44,187 nt of DNA from NCBI GenBank assembly GCA_009731375.1, contig BJOX01000091.1, positions 368,306 through 412,492 on the forward strand. The letters are read 5' to 3'. Under the pieces are notes generated by a model. It saw only the letters and a list, made by a program, of their open reading frames with translations, had not been told where the DNA came from and searched no databases. Both the position numbers and the translations under genes were made by a program. The DNA comes from Paulinella micropora. Lineage: Eukaryota > Cercozoa > Imbricatea > Euglyphida. Positions 41,496 through 44,187 of this stretch are shown piece by piece (within the stretch, counting starts at the first letter, position 1; every line of letters starts with the position of its first letter).

Positions 41496-41780
41496 NNNNN
41501 NNNNNTCCGTCCGCAAAATCAGCACAATTTTCGCGAAATATTAGGCGGGCGAGGGAAAAGAGACGACGTCCTATAGTAGAGAGCATAGTCAAGTGTCCAA
41601 CGTCAACCATCAAATTTGAAATTTTGGGAAAAAAAGCCAGAAATTCCCATTTTAGTTCATTTAACGGCTTTATCCGTCCGCAAAACCAGCGCGATTTCCG
41701 CAAAATCTTACCGTTAAATTGCACGTATTTGAATTTCTGGCTTTTGAATTTAAACCTGATGGTTGACTTTGATAGTTGAC
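41391..41780. repeat. Two copies of an inverted-arm dispersed repeat
   Basis: GGCGGGCGAGGG...CACGTCCTA...CAACCATCAAATTTGAAA starts at 41393 and again at 41544. Each copy leads to TCCGTCCGCAAAA. The first copy is interrupted by a ~40-A run and ten N (41496-41505). The second copy ends in an arm (CTGGCTTTTGAATTTAAACC...GATGGTTGACTTT) that is the inverse of its start. The core is shared with 22494-22915. Confidence 0.7.
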
Positions 41781-41795
41781 TGCCCTTGGCTAACT

Positions 41796-41820
41796 ATCTA
41801 TCCATCCATCTATGTATCTG

Positions 41821-41870
<50 letters not shown>

Positions 41871-41936
41871 CATCTATCTGTGCGACAGAAACAATGTGAG
41901 AAGTAGATAGAGAGACAGATAGATAGATAGACAGAC

Positions 41937-41998
<62 letters not shown>

Positions 41999-42000
41999 GA
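41796..42000. repeat. (CTAT)n then (GATA)n, inverted pair
   Basis: (CTAT)n at 41796-41878 and (GATA)n at about 41907-42000 face each other across about 28 bp. Confidence 0.93.
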
Positions 42001-42086
42001 TAGATGGATAGACAGAATACAATGTGAAGGTAAGAAATAGAAAGAAACAGTGAGAAAGGAAAGACACAATACAAGGGTTGGAACTA

Positions 42087-42443
42087 TAGGTAGGTAGGTA
42101 GGTAGGTAGGTAGGTAGGCAGGCATAGGCAGGCAGGCCGGTAGGTAAGTAGGAAGGTAAGTAGGTAGGTAGGCAGGTAGGTAGGTAGGTAGGTAGGTGGG
42201 TAGGTAGGTAGGCAGGTAGGTAGGTAAGTAGGTAGGTAGGTAGGTAGGCAGGCAGGTAGGTAGGCAGGCAGGTAGGTAGGTAGGTAGGTAGGTAGGTGGG
42301 TAGGTGGGTAGGTGGGTAGGTAGGTAGGCAAGTAGGTAAGTAGGTAGGTAGGTAGGTAGGTAGGTAGTCAGGTAGGTAGGTGGTAGGTAGGTAGGTAGGC
42401 AGGTAGGTAGGTAGGTAGGTAGGTAGATAGGTAGGTAGGTAGA
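42087..42443. repeat. (GGTA)n / (GGCA)n array
   Basis: About 355 bp with GGCA, GGTG and AGTA variants. Confidence 0.95.
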
Positions 42444-42560
42444 TCTTTGTGTCCTTGCCTGATCTTTGCCTTTGAAGCTGAGTACGATAGGGTAGGTAGG
42501 GAACGCCTCGAAACTGTCATGGTTCTCATAGACGAAATTTAGCTCACTACGAATAGCCAA
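42444..42560. other. Short unique stretch
   Basis: About 117 bp between two arrays, with no gene or RNA recognised. Confidence 0.4.
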
Positions 42561-42912
<352 letters not shown>

Positions 42913-42929
42913 CACGATAGACACATACA

Positions 42930-43473
42930 CACTGCATACATACATACATAAATACATACATACATACATACACACTGCTGGTTCCCTTCCAACCTGCACA
43001 TACACATACAAATACATACATACATACATACATACATACATACATACATACATACATACATACATACTACATACAGACATACATACATACATACATACAT
43101 ACGTACGTGCGTACGTACGTACATACATGCGTATACACATACACACATAAACACATACATACATACATGCATACATACATACATACATACATACGTACGT
43201 ACATACATACATGCATGCATGCATGCATGCATACATACATACATACATACATACATACATACATACATACATACCTACATACATACATACATACATACAT
43301 ACACACCGACAAACATACATACATACATATATAGACACCTGCATCCTATTCCAACGGAATAAGTTACATACATACATACATACATACATACATGCAGACA
43401 GACAGACACATACATACATACATACAGACACAACAGATATACAGACACCTGCATCGTATTCCGACGGAATAAG

Positions 43474-43504
<31 letters not shown>

Positions 43505-43870
43505 CATACATACATACATTTATACATACATACATACACATACATACATACATACATGCATACATACATACATACATACATACATACAGATATATAGACT
43601 CCTGCATCCTATTCCGATGGAATAAGTTGCATACATACATATACATACATACATACATACATACATACATACATACAGACACACATACACACAAACATAC
43701 ATACAGACATAGAGGTATATCGACATAAAGACACATACATACATACATACAAACATACAGACACACATACACACAGACAAACATACATACAGACATAGAG
43801 GTATGTCGACATAACGATACCTGCATCCTATTCCAACTGCGTACGTGAGGAGATCACGTTTCAAATAAGC
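42930..43870. repeat. (CATA)n composite satellite with CACCTGCATCCTATTCC core
   Basis: The core (ACACCTGCATCCTATTCCRA...GGAATAAGTT) occurs near 43336, 43446, 43598 and, without its second half, 43817. The pairing TATTCC / GGAATA gives each core a short hairpin. (CATA)n and (CAGACA)n fill the rest. Confidence 0.92.
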
Positions 43871-43876
43871 CACTTC

Positions 43877-44053
43877 CTAGGTAGGTATGTAGGTAGGTAG
43901 GTAGGTAAGTAGGTAGGTAGGTAGGTAGGTAGGCAGGCAAGTAGGTAGGTAGGTAGGTAGGTAGGTAGGTAGGCAAGTAGGTAGGTAGGTAGGTAGGTAG
44001 GTAGGTAGGTAGGTAGATAGGTAGGTAGATAGACAGTAGATAGATAGATAGAT
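43877..44053. repeat. (GGTA)n then (GATA)n
   Basis: About 175 bp of tetranucleotide repeats. Confidence 0.95.
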
Positions 44054-44187
44054 GAAATATCGACAAATGTCAGAAAAAAGGAGCTTCTGATTTCGTCAAC
44101 CAAGGAAGTCTGTGGGTAAAGTATTAACCCGATGCCCAGCTAAGCCGTGATGTTTGCACGGAAGGGACTGATACAGGCGATACCAAA
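44054..44187. other. Unique sequence at window end
   Basis: About 130 bp of non-repetitive sequence with no gene visible. Confidence 0.4.

Noticed and set aside
42087-42443. (GGTA)n arrays as telomeric repeats
   Set aside because: No TTAGGG- or TTTAGGG-type units are present, and the arrays are interstitial with mixed orientation.

Overview
This is eukaryotic genomic DNA, probably from a protist or alga. Two LTR-retrotransposon superfamilies, several non-autonomous inverted-repeat elements, a tRNA-like sequence with RNA polymerase III-type boxes and very dense micro- and minisatellites all point away from a prokaryote. Nothing here fixes the species. I found no host protein gene that I can defend.

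Layout. (1) 1-1511: the decayed 3' end of a Ty1/copia element, with an RNase H remnant and a complete 222-bp LTR (TGTTGGAA...TTCCAACA) preceded by a polypurine tract. (2) 1542-22127: a ~203-bp inverted-repeat element (MITE-like) split inside its left arm by a 20.4-kb tandem array of two Ty3/gypsy-like elements laid out LTR-internal-LTR-internal-LTR. Each LTR is 218 bp. The whole array has one 4-bp target duplication (AACT) at its outer edges. (3) 22128-24415: a second MITE-like element with related ends, further dispersed repeats, and simple repeats. (4) 24418-27700: a cluster of SINE-like and other dispersed repeats in both orientations around three assembly gaps, each with a poly-C or poly-G run on at least one edge. 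(5) 27738-44187: almost entirely composite satellites, in which short unique cores are interleaved with (GATA)n, (CATA)n, (GGTA)n, (GAT)n, (TAG)n, (ACTT)n or (GA)n. A third MITE-like element lies at 35322-35534 and an inverted-arm repeat at 41391-41780.

The Ty3/gypsy-like element. A 629-nt leader with no ATG leads to an 874-aa Gag that carries an acidic N-terminus, a charged helix, a CCCH-type zinc-finger-like motif and an RGG box. Gag ends at UGA in the context UGA-CUA-G. The pol frame continues in register with no in-frame AUG for 185 codons, so a 2803-codon Gag-Pol by stop-codon readthrough is the simplest reading. Pol runs: aspartic protease (DTM where DTG is expected), a ~300-aa region of unknown function, reverse transcriptase (YIDD), RNase H, integrase (HHCC, D,D35E, GPY), then a ~260-aa C-terminal extension. 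The downstream copy (11646-21952) has open frames throughout. The upstream copy (1574-11863) has a nonsense codon and a 9-bp deletion in the integrase zinc finger. It could move only with integrase supplied from elsewhere.
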